A stretch of 64,000 nucleotides of DNA from Fischerella sp. PCC 9431. Its GTDB lineage: Bacteria > Cyanobacteriota > Cyanobacteriia > Cyanobacteriales > Nostocaceae. The notes below the pieces were generated by a model, which was not told the origin of the DNA, made no database searches, and saw only the letters and a list, made by a program, of their open reading frames with translations. Positions 16,578 through 25,059 of this stretch are shown in pieces; position 1 is the first letter of the stretch; each line of letters begins with the position of its first letter. The stretch spans positions 5,787,559-5,851,558 of the forward strand of contig NZ_KE650771.1 of assembly GCF_000447295.1 (NCBI RefSeq), given 5' to 3'. The position numbers and the translations under genes are program-made.

Positions 16578-17237
16578 ATGAAGCTTGTCATCCACGGCAA
16601 AAATATTGAAATCACCGATGCAATCAGAGAATATGTACATCAAAAAATTGAAAAGGCGGTGAGTCATTTTCAAAACATCACAAATGAAGTGGATGTACAC
16701 TTGAGCGTAGCTCGCAATCCCCGAATTAATCCGAAGCAGTCGGCAGAAGTCACAATTTATGCCAACGGAAACGTCATCCGTGCGGAGGAGAGCAGCGAGA
16801 ACTTGTACGCCAGTATAGATTTAGTAGCAGACAAAATTGCTCGTCAATTGCGTAAATATAAAGAACGGCGTCATGAGAAGAAAACTCATGCCCAAAGTAC
16901 TATTGAAGGAGTAGTACAACAGACAGTAATCACAGATTTAATTGGCGATCGCGCTCCCGAATTACCCGAAGAAGTGGTTCGGACAAAATATTTTGCTATG
17001 CCACCAATGACTGTTACAGAAGCTTTAGAACAGCTGCAAATGGTGGGACACGATTTTTACATGTTCCGCAACAGCGAAACAGGCGAGATTAATGTAATTT
17101 ATGAACGCAATCACGGTGGTTATGGTGTAATTCAACCCCGTAATAGTAATGGTCATGTAAATCATACCAACGGTAAAAATGGCAAAACTGCTCATGGAAA
17201 CACTGGCGTCACGGAGGCTTCGCACGCACATAAATAA
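16578..17237 (+). CDS. lrtA: Long-form ribosome hibernation promoting factor (LrtA/HPF)
   Basis: This 219-residue protein dimerises 70S ribosomes into inactive 100S particles in dark or stationary conditions. The start is ATG 16578 after GGGAGAG; a TTG six codons earlier is less likely. The N-terminal S30AE domain (about 1-100) begins [20 protein letters not shown] and contains [18 protein letters not shown] linker is followed by the C-terminal dimerisation domain (about 135-190) with [20 protein letters not shown] and [21 protein letters not shown]. The tail is rich in Asn, His and Gly. A terminator follows at 17337-17367. Confidence 0.95.
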   Translation: MKLVIHGKNIEITDAIREYVHQKIEKAVSHFQNITNEVDVHLSVARNPRINPKQSAEVTIYANGNVIRAEESSENLYASIDLVADKIARQLRKYKERRHEKKTHAQSTIEGVVQQTVITDLIGDRAPELPEEVVRTKYFAMPPMTVTEALEQLQMVGHDFYMFRNSETGEINVIYERNHGGYGVIQPRNSNGHVNHTNGKNGKTAHGNTGVTEASHAHK

Positions 17238-17336
17238 AGCTATTGGTTAGTAGTTAATGGTTAGTGGTTAGTGGTTGCTTATTAAGCATTTCCCTCTTTC
17301 TCACTCCTACCACACTCAAATAATTGTCTTGAATTT

Positions 17337-17367
17337 TAGGGTGGGTGTTTTGCCTGCCCTATTTTTT
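17337..17367 (+). terminator. Terminator after lrtA
   Basis: TAGGG and CCCTA arms, with partial extension GTGGG/CTG, enclose a short loop and are followed by TTTTTT. It also overlaps the end of the transposase remnant on the opposite strand. Confidence 0.65.
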
Positions 17368-17556
17368 AATGGAGTAGACCCGCGACTCTATCCAAATTCG
17401 CTCAAAATTATTCAGTGCAAACTTAACACTATCTGGTAGAGGTCGTCTAATTCTTTGCTGCCAATTGAGTTGTAAACGAGGTAGTAAATCTTTAAATACT
17501 CGCTCAAACAATTCAGCAGGAAATACTAAAAATCTTTGGGCATTTATCTTAGCTTC
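17359..17556 (-). pseudogene. Remnant of an IS4-type transposase (tentative)
   Basis: Reading the minus strand gives an open stretch of about 65 codons without a start. It contains RFLVFPAELFERVFKDLLP, then WQQRIRRPLPDSVKFAL and FERIWI. This resembles the region just before the first DDE Asp in cyanobacterial IS4-family transposases. It is preceded in frame by a TGA, and beyond that by another in-frame stretch (LAIQASLRVLLLIDQ, about 17600-17680), consistent with a decayed longer gene. No terminal repeats were found. Confidence 0.45.
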
Positions 17557-17718
17557 TCACGGATGCCGCATCCCCACATCTCCTTTCACCGCGTCATCTT
17601 TTACAGATGAGCTACGCTGATCAATGAGTAGCAAAACTCGTAAAGAAGCTTGAATAGCTAACCAATACTGAAGAAGCCTAGACTAGACTAGAGACGTCGA
17701 GTAATCAGTAAAGGAATT

Positions 17719-18324
17719 ATGATGAGCGATCGCGACTACACCTTAATCATCGATAAAAGCGGTAGCATGTCAACTCCCGATCAAGTCGGTGGTAGAAGTC
17801 GATGGGAGATTGCTCAAGAATCTACCCTCGCTTTAGCACGTAAATGTGAACAATTTGATCCGGATGGCATTACAGTTTACGTATTCTCTGGGAGATTTAA
17901 ACGCTATGACGATGTTACCTCCGCCAAGGTCGCACAGATATTTTTGGAAAATGATCCGTCTGGTACAACAAATTTAGCAGGTGTGCTTCAAGACGCAACC
18001 AAGAATTACTTTCAACGCAAAGCAGCAGGAAAAACCAAAGCTAATGGTGAGACAATTTTAGTGATCACCGATGGTGAACCAGACGATCGCAAGGCTGTAT
18101 TTGAGGTGATCATTAGTACAACTCGTCAGATGGAACGCGATGAGGAACTAGGAATTTCCATCATTCAAGTGGGTAATGACGCCCAAGCAACTAAATTTTT
18201 GAAAGCTTTAGATGATCAAATGCAAAGTGTCGGTGCAAAATTTGATATCTGCGACACAATCACCCTTGATGACATGGAGGATATGAGCCTTGCAGATGTT
18301 TTAATGAATGCAGTAACTGATTAA
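17719..18324 (+). CDS. von Willebrand factor type A domain protein, copy 1
   Basis: This 201-residue soluble protein is almost entirely one vWA domain. The MIDAS metal-binding motif is DKSGSMS near residue 12, with the Thr in DPSGTTNLAG and the Asp in LVITDGEPDD. vWA domains bind divalent cations and partner proteins; this compact form resembles TerY-like stress proteins. AAGGA lies before the ATG. The next gene is a tandem duplicate of similar length with roughly three residues in four identical by eye. A chaperone-like or signalling scaffold role is inferred only. Confidence 0.88.
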   Translation: MMSDRDYTLIIDKSGSMSTPDQVGGRSRWEIAQESTLALARKCEQFDPDGITVYVFSGRFKRYDDVTSAKVAQIFLENDPSGTTNLAGVLQDATKNYFQRKAAGKTKANGETILVITDGEPDDRKAVFEVIISTTRQMERDEELGISIIQVGNDAQATKFLKALDDQMQSVGAKFDICDTITLDDMEDMSLADVLMNAVTD

Positions 18325-18339
18325 TTTGTCATTGGTCAT

Positions 18340-18390
18340 CCTCTAACAGGATTTTGGATTTTAGATTTTGGATTTTGGATTTTAGATCAA
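18340..18390. repeat. Heptamer repeat (GGATTTT/AGATTTT)
   Basis: Alternating GGATTTT and AGATTTT units fill most of the gap between the two vWA genes. This is one of several STRR types in the window. Confidence 0.75.
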
Positions 18391-18426
18391 CAATCAAAAA
18401 TTAACCACTAATTGGAGAATCAAAAA

Positions 18427-19032
18427 ATGCTAGAAAATCGTGATTATACTCTCATTATTGATAAAAGTGGCAGTATGGCAACACCCGATCAAAAAGGTGG
18501 TAGAAGTCGATGGCTAGCTGCACAAGAATCTACATTTGCTTTAGCAAGTAAATGCGAACAATTTGATCCAGATGGCATTACTGTTTATTTATTTTCTGGT
18601 AGATTCAAACGCTATGACAATGTGACATCAAGTAAAGTATCACAAATCTTCCAAGAAAATGACCCAGCCGGAACCACCGATTTAGCAGCAGTATTAAAAC
18701 ATGCTACTGATAATTATTTTGAACGTAAATCAGCAGGTCAAACTAAACCAAATGGTGAAACAATTTTAGTTGTCACAGATGGTGAGCCAGATGATCGTAA
18801 AGCTGTCATGAAAGTAATTATTGAGGCTTCTCGCCTGATGGATAGAGATGAAGAATTAGCTATTTCTTTTATTCAAGTTGGCAAAGATGCTCATGCAACC
18901 CGTTTTCTCAAAGTATTAGATGACGAATTACAAACTGCTGGTGCAAAGTTTGATATTTGCGACACCGTGACAATGGATGATATGGAAGATATGAGTTTAT
19001 CTGAAATCCTGCTGAATGCGATTAATGATTAA
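18427..19032 (+). CDS. von Willebrand factor type A domain protein, copy 2
   Basis: The ATG at 18427 follows GGAG; an in-frame TTG at 18412 is less likely. The 201 residues align with copy 1 along the whole length without visible gaps, with MIDAS motif DKSGSMATPD, DPAGTTDLAA and LVVTDGEPDD. Codon choice differs from copy 1, with more A/T-ending codons, so the duplication is not very recent despite close protein similarity. The genes are 100 bases apart in the same orientation and probably cotranscribed. Confidence 0.88.
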   Translation: MLENRDYTLIIDKSGSMATPDQKGGRSRWLAAQESTFALASKCEQFDPDGITVYLFSGRFKRYDNVTSSKVSQIFQENDPAGTTDLAAVLKHATDNYFERKSAGQTKPNGETILVVTDGEPDDRKAVMKVIIEASRLMDRDEELAISFIQVGKDAHATRFLKVLDDELQTAGAKFDICDTVTMDDMEDMSLSEILLNAIND

Positions 19033-19237
19033 TTAGGTAAAATTATATTTACTTGTGGAGGTTAGGGAATAGAAAATAGCCTGAATAATGTCTAATTAAT
19101 TTTGTAGTGATACTTAAAAATCAATCTTTAAAAATTACAAAATAAACCTCTAAAAGTGAATTACTACACTATTTTTTGACAGCAGATAACTAAAATAGTG
19201 AGTATTTTGACATGCAGTAAATCAGGAGTTAAATCTC

Positions 19238-19636
19238 ATGGACTCTATTGATAAGCTGTTAGCTGAACTGCAAGCTGAATATCAGCAACAAAGCAATGAA
19301 CAGCCCAAACAATCAACAAATACAGCAACACCAAACATTCATCAACCATCTTCTAAATCAGCATCTTTAATAGATAAACTTTTAGAAGAGGTAAAGACTG
19401 ATTTTGAAGAACAAGACCAAGCAGAAAAGTTAAGAATACAGCAAGAATTAGAACAAGAAAAAATTAGGCAAGAAGAAATTCAAGCCAAGCAAAGGGAAGC
19501 TTTGAAACAACAAGCTAAAGATTGGTTAGCTAAGTTAGATCCTTTTTCACCGGAGGGATTGTGGTTTGAAAGATTCGCAGAAAGATATTCATCAAAATTA
19601 GAAGCAGCAATCGATTATTTACAAACTAACGAGTAA
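19238..19636 (+). CDS. Coiled-coil protein resembling the Slr1339 salt-stress family
   Basis: The 132 residues start MDSIDKLLAELQAEY. The motif repeats internally as SLIDKLLEEVKTDFEEQ, then a charged coiled coil (about 62-95, EQEKIRQEEIQAKQREALKQ) and a globular-looking end with DWLAKLDPFSPEGLWFERFA. I recognise this as similar to the cyanobacterial family named after Slr1339, but only from memory of the pattern. It follows the two vWA genes in the same direction, 205 bases away. Confidence 0.65.
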   Translation: MDSIDKLLAELQAEYQQQSNEQPKQSTNTATPNIHQPSSKSASLIDKLLEEVKTDFEEQDQAEKLRIQQELEQEKIRQEEIQAKQREALKQQAKDWLAKLDPFSPEGLWFERFAERYSSKLEAAIDYLQTNE

Positions 19637-19651
19637 AGTTAGTGGTTATGT

Positions 19652-20242
19652 TTATCGCCTATTTATTTGCGATCGCTTCAGTTTCAAATTCAACTTGTCG
19701 GTATAAATCAGCGACGCTATTTCCACATTCACCGATTCAAGTCGTAATTTGTCGCCCAAATTATACTCCCACAATACCCATTGTCCTTGTTGATTGCGTC
19801 GAAAGACTTCCACACTAGGTTGCGCTATTTGTACTAAGACATATTCTTGCAAAGTTGGAGATTGACGATATGCAGCAAACTTTTTTCCTCGATCAGCTGC
19901 TTCTGTTGAAGGTGATAGCACTTCGATAATTAAGCAGGGAAATTGGATTAATTGTGGATCGCGATCGCGATCGTCACAAGTCACCACCACATCAGGATAA
20001 AAATACTTCAGTCCCGCTTCTACCTGCACCTTCACATCGACAATGTATACTTCACAAAAGTGATCTGCTAACGCATCATCTAGGAGTTTGAAGAAATTTC
20101 CAGAAACCCGATTATGATTGCGTGTCCCACCACTCATTGCTACAACTTCACCATCCCAATATTCGTAGCGTTGTTCTTGGGTGGGTTCCCAAATCAGATA
20201 TTCCTCTGCACTCATGAAAATGCGATCGGGTAAAGCAACCAT
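19652..20242 (-). CDS. Uma2-family (DUF820) PD-(D/E)xK nuclease-like protein
   Basis: The 196 residues contain the Uma2 signature: MSAEEYLIWE, YEYWDGEVVAMSGGT, the catalytic Asp in YFYPDVVVTC, and the Glu-x-Leu-Ser in CLIIEVLSPSTE, then KFAAYRQSPTLQEYVLV. The fold is that of restriction endonucleases. Cyanobacteria carry dozens of copies with unknown targets, often linked to repeats. The ATG at 20242 was preferred to a TTG five codons upstream. Confidence 0.9.
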   Translation of the reverse strand: MVALPDRIFMSAEEYLIWEPTQEQRYEYWDGEVVAMSGGTRNHNRVSGNFFKLLDDALADHFCEVYIVDVKVQVEAGLKYFYPDVVVTCDDRDRDPQLIQFPCLIIEVLSPSTEAADRGKKFAAYRQSPTLQEYVLVQIAQPSVEVFRRNQQGQWVLWEYNLGDKLRLESVNVEIASLIYTDKLNLKLKRSQINRR

Positions 20243-20289
20243 CTTTCTATCGAGCAAATATTGACTTTTCTAATTTTTTAGCATAGCTA

Positions 20290-20631
20290 CTATTGTCTAT
20301 TGATTTTGTCGTAATATTGAACTGCCCAATCATGCATTGCATAGAGAATTGGTTTGAGACTTTCCCCTAGAGATGTGAGTGAATATTCTACTTTTGGCGG
20401 AATTTGGGCATAAACTTGACGATGAATAATCCCATCTTCTTCCATTTCTCGCAGTTGCTGCGTCAGCATTTTTTGGGTAATTCCTGGTAAAGATCTTTGC
20501 AATTCACCAAAACGCTTTATCCCCGTCATTAATTCTCTAATAATCAATACTTTCCAACGTCCACCGATAATCTTCAGTGTAGTTTCCACTTCACACGTCA
20601 GTCTGTTGGGATTTTCGGCTTCAGCTTTCAT
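20290..20631 (-). CDS. HxlR-family transcriptional regulator
   Basis: This 113-residue winged-helix DNA-binding protein has GGRWKVLIIRELMTGIKRFGELQ, then LPGITQKMLTQQLREMEEDGII and the wing VEYSLTSLGESL. The Cys in TCEVETTLKIIGG is the conserved Cys used by some HxlR proteins to sense electrophiles or oxidants. No target gene is adjacent in the same operon, although the O-methyltransferase and MFS exporter lie within 2 kb. Confidence 0.93.
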   Translation of the reverse strand: MKAEAENPNRLTCEVETTLKIIGGRWKVLIIRELMTGIKRFGELQRSLPGITQKMLTQQLREMEEDGIIHRQVYAQIPPKVEYSLTSLGESLKPILYAMHDWAVQYYDKINRQ

Positions 20632-20706
20632 AATGTATTAGGGACTAGGGAAGATGGGTTTTTATGCTTTTTATTTTACCTAAATATAGATTTGCCGCTT
20701 TGTAAG

Positions 20707-20734
20707 AAGCCCAGTTTCTTTAAAAACCGGGCTT
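20707..20734 (-). terminator. Stem-loop between secreted protein and HxlR genes
   Basis: AAGCCCAGTTT pairs with AAAACCGGGCTT with minor mismatch. It lies just downstream of the 20743-21030 gene on the minus strand. The T-run is better in the plus direction. Confidence 0.55.
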
Positions 20735-20742
20735 TTGTGTTT

Positions 20743-21030
20743 TTATTGAGGACACGCGGGTAAAGATTTGTCTGCATACTCGCAGTCAAAATGCTCTAAT
20801 GCTTCTTGACTAGACTCAAAGCTCGTGGTAGTTCTATCAGCCTCTTGTTTACCGTAAGATTCGCGTTTCCAGATTTTTAGATAGTACTGTGTATTATCAG
20901 TGTTCTGCCAAAGTTCGTAACTATAATCACCACCCGAACCGTTGCTGACTAAATAATCAGCCTTTGCAACTGTGGATATACTAATGAGAGTCAAAGTGGC
21001 TAATAAAGGCAGTAAAAATTTTTTAACCAT
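20743..21030 (-). CDS. Small secreted protein, hypothetical
   Basis: The 95 residues start with a clear signal peptide (MVKKFLLPLLATLTLISIS, cleavage near VAKA-DY). The mature domain of about 70 residues contains SNGSGGDYSYELWQNTDN and two C-terminal Cys (DCEYADKSLPACPQ), suggesting a disulphide in the periplasm. No known family. Confidence 0.75.
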   Translation of the reverse strand: MVKKFLLPLLATLTLISISTVAKADYLVSNGSGGDYSYELWQNTDNTQYYLKIWKRESYGKQEADRTTTSFESSQEALEHFDCEYADKSLPACPQ

Positions 21031-21385
21031 TTTTAGCTTGAGCTATATGTAAATATTACACTCATATTGATAATTTATTTAGCAGCAAAAATGGTAAATT
21101 TATGTCTTTGATATGATAAATTTAGTTTAAATTTTTACTAGTTTTATAATTGTTGTTTATGTGTTTGTACTTATAAATAAATTCTAGAAAAAATGTTTGT
21201 AGTGGTGTAAGAAACACCAACCACAAACAATCTGTAGCTTTGATTCAGAGAATATAGTAGTAGATTTTCACACCAGTTAAGCTCAGGAGCATTTTCTTCT
21301 ATATTTTTTATGGGTAAAACAACATCGACTTATGCAGTTTTGCGATAAAAACATAAAAAGAATACACAACAAGCGATCGCATCTC
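21031..21385. other. Intergenic region between divergent genes
   Basis: A/T-rich. GTAGTGGTGTAAGAAACACCAACCAC near 21196-21223 includes a short inverted repeat (GTGGT...ACCAC). No open frame or named motif. Confidence 0.4.
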
Positions 21386-22054
21386 ATGAGCAATCACAAT
21401 AAAACTCTTGGACTAGATAAATCTCTTTATGACTACTTACTTTCAGTATCTTTGCGCGAACCAGAAATTTTAACTCAATTGCGTCAAGAGACGGCGCAGC
21501 AACCTATGGCTATTATGCAGATTGCACCTGATCAAGGACAATTTTTGGCTTTGCTAGTCAAGTTAATAGGAGCTAAAAAGACTTTAGATATTGGTGTATT
21601 TACTGGCTATAGTTCTTTGGTAGTAGCTTTGGCTTTACCACCAGACGGTAAAGTTATAGCTTGCGATGTTGATGAAGAATATACAGCGATCGCTCGGCGT
21701 TATTGGCAAAAAGCAGGTGTCGCAGATAAAATTAGCTTGCACATCGCTCCAGCTTTGACAACTTTAGAAAAATTAATCGCAGACAAACAAGCAGAAACAT
21801 TTGATTTTGCTTTTATTGACGCCGACAAAAGCAACTATGACAACTACTACGAACTAGCTTTGCAACTCGTGCGTCCGGGTGGACTGATTGCAATTGATAA
21901 TGTCTTATGGTCAGGTCGAGTCGCAAATCCTCAAGACCAGGACAACAGAACTAACAAAATTCGGGCTTTTAATCAAAAACTGCATCAAGATCAAAGAATT
22001 ACACTCAGCATGGTAGCGATCGCAGATGGTTTGACTTTAGCCATGAAAAATTAA
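21386..22054 (+). CDS. Class I SAM-dependent O-methyltransferase (CCoAOMT-like)
   Basis: The ATG at 21386 gives 222 residues, the usual length for this family; the longer frame from 21332 has an unlikely basic extension. Motifs are ALLVKLIGAKKTLDIGVFTGYSS (SAM site I), VIACDVDEE, the metal-binding FDFAFIDADKSNYDNYYEL and IAIDNVLWSG. These enzymes methylate catechol-like hydroxyls with Mg2+; a cyanobacterial homologue methylates plant-type phenolics in vitro. The MFS exporter begins 93 bases downstream. Confidence 0.93.
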   Translation: MSNHNKTLGLDKSLYDYLLSVSLREPEILTQLRQETAQQPMAIMQIAPDQGQFLALLVKLIGAKKTLDIGVFTGYSSLVVALALPPDGKVIACDVDEEYTAIARRYWQKAGVADKISLHIAPALTTLEKLIADKQAETFDFAFIDADKSNYDNYYELALQLVRPGGLIAIDNVLWSGRVANPQDQDNRTNKIRAFNQKLHQDQRITLSMVAIADGLTLAMKN

Positions 22055-22147
22055 AGAGGGGATAGGGGATCGGGGATAGGAAAAACTCTAAATTTAGCAT
22101 CCACGATAATCCGAGAGAAAATGGAAAAAGGAGAACTTTCAATTTAG

Positions 22148-23617
22148 TTGGTGGTAATTCCATTGAATAGCGAACCAGTATCCCCAAATATTTCTGATTC
22201 TGAGCGATCGCCATTGCAAATCTGGTTGGCTTTGTTAAGTGTAGGATTGGGCTTGACGATGTTTACACTTGATAGTGCTACAGTCAACATTGCCCTACCG
22301 ACAATTACAAGAGCTTTTGATACTCACTTAGCTATTACCCAATGGGTGATTATCAGCTATCTAATTGTTTTTACAGTTATAATTTTCAGCGTTGCTCGTT
22401 TGGGTAATATATTTGGCAGACAGAAATTATTCCAAGCTGGATTAATTTTGTTTACCATCAGTTCGTTACTGTGTGGATTAGCACCCGGAATTGGCTGGTT
22501 GATTGGCTTTCGAGTCTTGCAAGGATGCGGTGCTGTCCTGATTGTGGGACTGGGAATGACAATTATCACTGAGTTGTTTGCTCATACCTCACAATATGGA
22601 TTAGCGCTGAGTCTTGCTGCGGTAACGCTTTCTATCGGTTCTGTGTTAGGCCCGGCGATTGGTGGTTTATTGGTTACACTTGGTGATTGGCGAGCGATCT
22701 TCCTAGTTAATCTTCCCATAGGAATCATTGCAATTTTGTTATTTGCTTGGTGTGTTCCACCTTCCCAAAATTCTCGTCATCACCAAGAAAAGTTTGATGG
22801 ACTGGGAGTAATTTTACTGACGCTGGTGATGGTTAACTTGGTGTTGGCGATCAGCGAAGCACAAAAACAAAGCTTTCACAGTGCGATCGCTCTGATTTTA
22901 CTAATAATTGCCATCATTGGTTTGATTGTTTTGGTATTAATTGAGTCTCGAAACAGCCAACCAATCATTGATTTGTCCTTGTTTCGCAACCGCACTCTCA
23001 GTATTAATCTGTTGACTATGATAGTAGTTTACATAGTCATGGCATCGCGGTTATTAATTTATCCTTTTTTCTTAGAATTAGTTTTGCGATATCCAATTGA
23101 GCAAGTGGGAATGTTAATGATCACCTTACCGATCAGTAACGCCATCATTGCACCGATATCAAGACGTTTTGCTGATCGATTTGGTACTCATCGCTTGATT
23201 CCCATTGGTTTAATGTTGTTGTTATTGGGATGTATACTGACTAGTACCTTTAGTACCCAGTTAACATCGTTGGGTTACGTACTAAGAGATATAATCATGG
23301 GTGCAGGTTTAGCAATGTGGCGATCGCCTAATAATGTCGCCACCATGAGTATTGCTCCCCACAATAAAATCAGTGTGGTTTCAGGGTTACTAAATGAATC
23401 ATCTTTGATTGGTCAAACTCTTGGAACTGCATTAGCAGCAAGTTTGTTGGTTACATTTATAGTCAGTGTTGTCAATCTACCTTATACAACACCGCTTGCA
23501 TCTATCCCACTTCCAGCATTTGTTTTTGCCATGCAGAGGACATTTTTGATTTTGGCAGTCTTTGTGGGAATTATGCTTGTTGTCAATGTATTGTTGCAAA
23601 TGGGGAACAGAGAATAG
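22148..23617 (+). CDS. MFS drug/metabolite exporter, DHA2 (EmrB/QacA) family
   Basis: The 489-residue plasma-membrane protein has about 14 hydrophobic helices. DHA2 hallmarks are LDSATVNIALPTI in helix 1, WVIISYLI in helix 2, the RLGNIFGRQKLF loop, the motif-C region LGPAIGGLLVTLGDWRAIF, and NLPIG. It would extrude small toxic or signalling compounds using the proton gradient. The start is TTG at 22148 or GTG at 22151; no ATG is available and AAAAAGGAG lies about 15 bases upstream. It is probably cotranscribed with the methyltransferase. Confidence 0.9.
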   Translation: MVVIPLNSEPVSPNISDSERSPLQIWLALLSVGLGLTMFTLDSATVNIALPTITRAFDTHLAITQWVIISYLIVFTVIIFSVARLGNIFGRQKLFQAGLILFTISSLLCGLAPGIGWLIGFRVLQGCGAVLIVGLGMTIITELFAHTSQYGLALSLAAVTLSIGSVLGPAIGGLLVTLGDWRAIFLVNLPIGIIAILLFAWCVPPSQNSRHHQEKFDGLGVILLTLVMVNLVLAISEAQKQSFHSAIALILLIIAIIGLIVLVLIESRNSQPIIDLSLFRNRTLSINLLTMIVVYIVMASRLLIYPFFLELVLRYPIEQVGMLMITLPISNAIIAPISRRFADRFGTHRLIPIGLMLLLLGCILTSTFSTQLTSLGYVLRDIIMGAGLAMWRSPNNVATMSIAPHNKISVVSGLLNESSLIGQTLGTALAASLLVTFIVSVVNLPYTTPLASIPLPAFVFAMQRTFLILAVFVGIMLVVNVLLQMGNRE

Positions 23618-23654
23618 AGAACAGCAAAAAATCTGTGTAATTAACGCTCTTTCA

Positions 23655-24068
23655 TCACTCGCGCAACAACGCACGAAAACCTGCTTGCACAAAATGTATA
23701 TCAGCAGTTACAGCATCAGTCAAACCTTGTTCCCACATCACTACAAAAGAAATGCAATCTGTAAAACCCCAAGTTTTATCAGGACGTTCGCTATAAAGCT
23801 GTAATGCACGGGCAAACAATGGTGTATTTACCGTTACCACCTGTAAATTAGCTGTATTGTAACACTGCTGGATAAATTGCACTGCGCTTGGGCGATTAAC
23901 AGCGCTCAAAGCATTACCAACTTCCACCAATACCGCTTCCGTCACCCAAACAGCCATTGCTGCTCGTACTCTTGGCAGAAATGCTTTAGCCTGATGATGA
24001 TACTGGTCACGTTTATTCAACAAAGCTTGGATAAATACCGTATCCAGAAAAAAACGCTCATCGCTCAT
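23655..24068 (-). CDS. PIN-domain RNase, probable VapC-like toxin
   Basis: The 137 residues show the PIN acidic set: Asp in FFLDTVFIQALL, Glu in TEAVLVEVGNAL, Asp in GFTDCISFVVM and Asp in TADIHFVQAGF. PIN toxins cut tRNA or rRNA when freed from their antitoxin. The gene overlaps the preceding antitoxin-like gene by four bases, the classical toxin-antitoxin arrangement. Confidence 0.85.
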   Translation of the reverse strand: MSDERFFLDTVFIQALLNKRDQYHHQAKAFLPRVRAAMAVWVTEAVLVEVGNALSAVNRPSAVQFIQQCYNTANLQVVTVNTPLFARALQLYSERPDKTWGFTDCISFVVMWEQGLTDAVTADIHFVQAGFRALLRE

Positions 24069-24310
24069 GGATTGCCTGTAGTTTCCTTCTTCGGTGTACC
24101 GTACAAATAATGATCATGTTCGCTAGACCAATCGGATGGTGCTTCCACAGTTCCCGTCATCGCCTCCAATACATCCCAAGCATCCCCAGACGGTGATGGT
24201 TCCTTCAATTCCTGGATTGTAATCACATAACGTGTATTCGGTGTCAAATCCAAGGATACATCTGGACGCAAAACATTCCCATCAAATACAACCGTTACCT
24301 TCTTGTTCAT
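24065..24310 (-). CDS. Probable antitoxin partner of the PIN toxin
   Basis: The 81 residues start KVTVVFDGNVLRPDVSLDL, then TPNTRYVITIQEL, a DUF104-like or AbrB-like beta pattern often found in antitoxins. The C-terminus (EAPSDWSSEHDHYLYG) would bind the toxin. The stop overlaps the toxin start, so the two are translationally coupled. Confidence 0.75.
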   Translation of the reverse strand: MNKKVTVVFDGNVLRPDVSLDLTPNTRYVITIQELKEPSPSGDAWDVLEAMTGTVEAPSDWSSEHDHYLYGTPKKETTGNP

Positions 24311-24390
24311 AAAAAAACCTCTGGAACATTGCCTGTATTTTATGCCGAGAAATTTTATGATTCTTTATTCTATTTTCTCGATTCAAAGAG

Positions 24391-24504
24391 CAATACGGTT
24401 CGGTTAAGAATTTTTCGTCATAATTTTGGGATTGTAGAGACGCGATAAATCGCGTCTCTGGTGGATTTAAATGTCAATCGGTTTGTCTTATCCGAACCGT
24501 ATTG
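24391..24504. mobile_element. Intact family A miniature inverted-repeat element
   Basis: Perfect 13-base ends CAATACGGTTCGG and CCGAACCGTATTG, extended imperfectly by TTAAG/CTTAT, bound 114 bases. The central palindrome is GAGACGCGATAAATCGCGTCTC. It is the reference copy for the interrupted element at 12539 and the degenerate one at 59894. It encodes no protein. Confidence 0.9.
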
Positions 24505-24622
24505 ATTGTGCGCTTATCTGAACGGTATTGCTGTATGAATGAGACGCGATCATCTGGATATGAGATGCGATCAATCGCGTCTCTACAATATTCATCTGTC
24601 GTATTTTGTTTTCAAATTGGTA

Positions 24623-24874
24623 TTACATTACGATTGTATCGGGTTACATTGCGATTGTATCGGGTTACATTGCGATTGTATCGCGTTACATTACGATTGT
24701 ATCGGGTTACATTGCGATTGCATCGCGTTACATTACGATTGTATCGCGTTACATTACGATTGCATCGCGTTACATTGCGATTGCATCGCGTTACATTACG
24801 ATTGCATCGCGTTACATTGTGATTGCATCGCCTTACATTACGATTGCATCGCGTTACATTACGATTGCATCGCC
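24623..24874. repeat. Twelve tandem copies of a 21-base repeat
   Basis: The unit TTACATTRCGATTGYATCGSG repeats 12 times in exact register. Copies vary at four or so positions, grading from GTATCGGG at the left to GCATCGCG at the right. Because 21 is a multiple of three and no frame meets a stop, three overlapping frames on the plus strand stay open and give heptapeptide repeats; these are not credible proteins. An AATTGGTA end (family C type) abuts the array at its left, and a dyad GATGCGATCAATCGCGTCTC precedes it. Confidence 0.97.
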
Positions 24875-24988
24875 TCTACAGACTTTCCGCAGATGCATAC
24901 CGAGAAATCCACATTGACAATTAACCAATCTTTCTATAAAACATTACCGTCCGTTAACACTCGGAACGTAGCTTTGAACTTATAGTCA

Positions 24989-25047
24989 ATCCCCGATCCC
25001 CGATCCCCAATCCCCAATCCCCAATCCCCAATCCCCGACCCCTAATC
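24989..25047. repeat. STRR heptamers CCCCAAT/CCCCGAT ahead of glgP
   Basis: Seven-base units CCCCGAT and CCCCAAT run in tandem right up to about 13 bases before the glgP ATG. Similar tracts lie at 43675-43705, 51850-51903 and 52892-53068. Confidence 0.9.
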
Positions 25048-25059
25048 CTCTATTTTCTT

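Noticed and set aside
24502..24985. Three overlapping open frames of 100-148 codons with heptapeptide repeats (RLYRVTL, HCDCIAL and similar)
   Set aside because: They come from the 21-base tandem array, which has no stop codon in any plus-strand frame. There is no ribosome-binding site and the amino-acid content is not protein-like.
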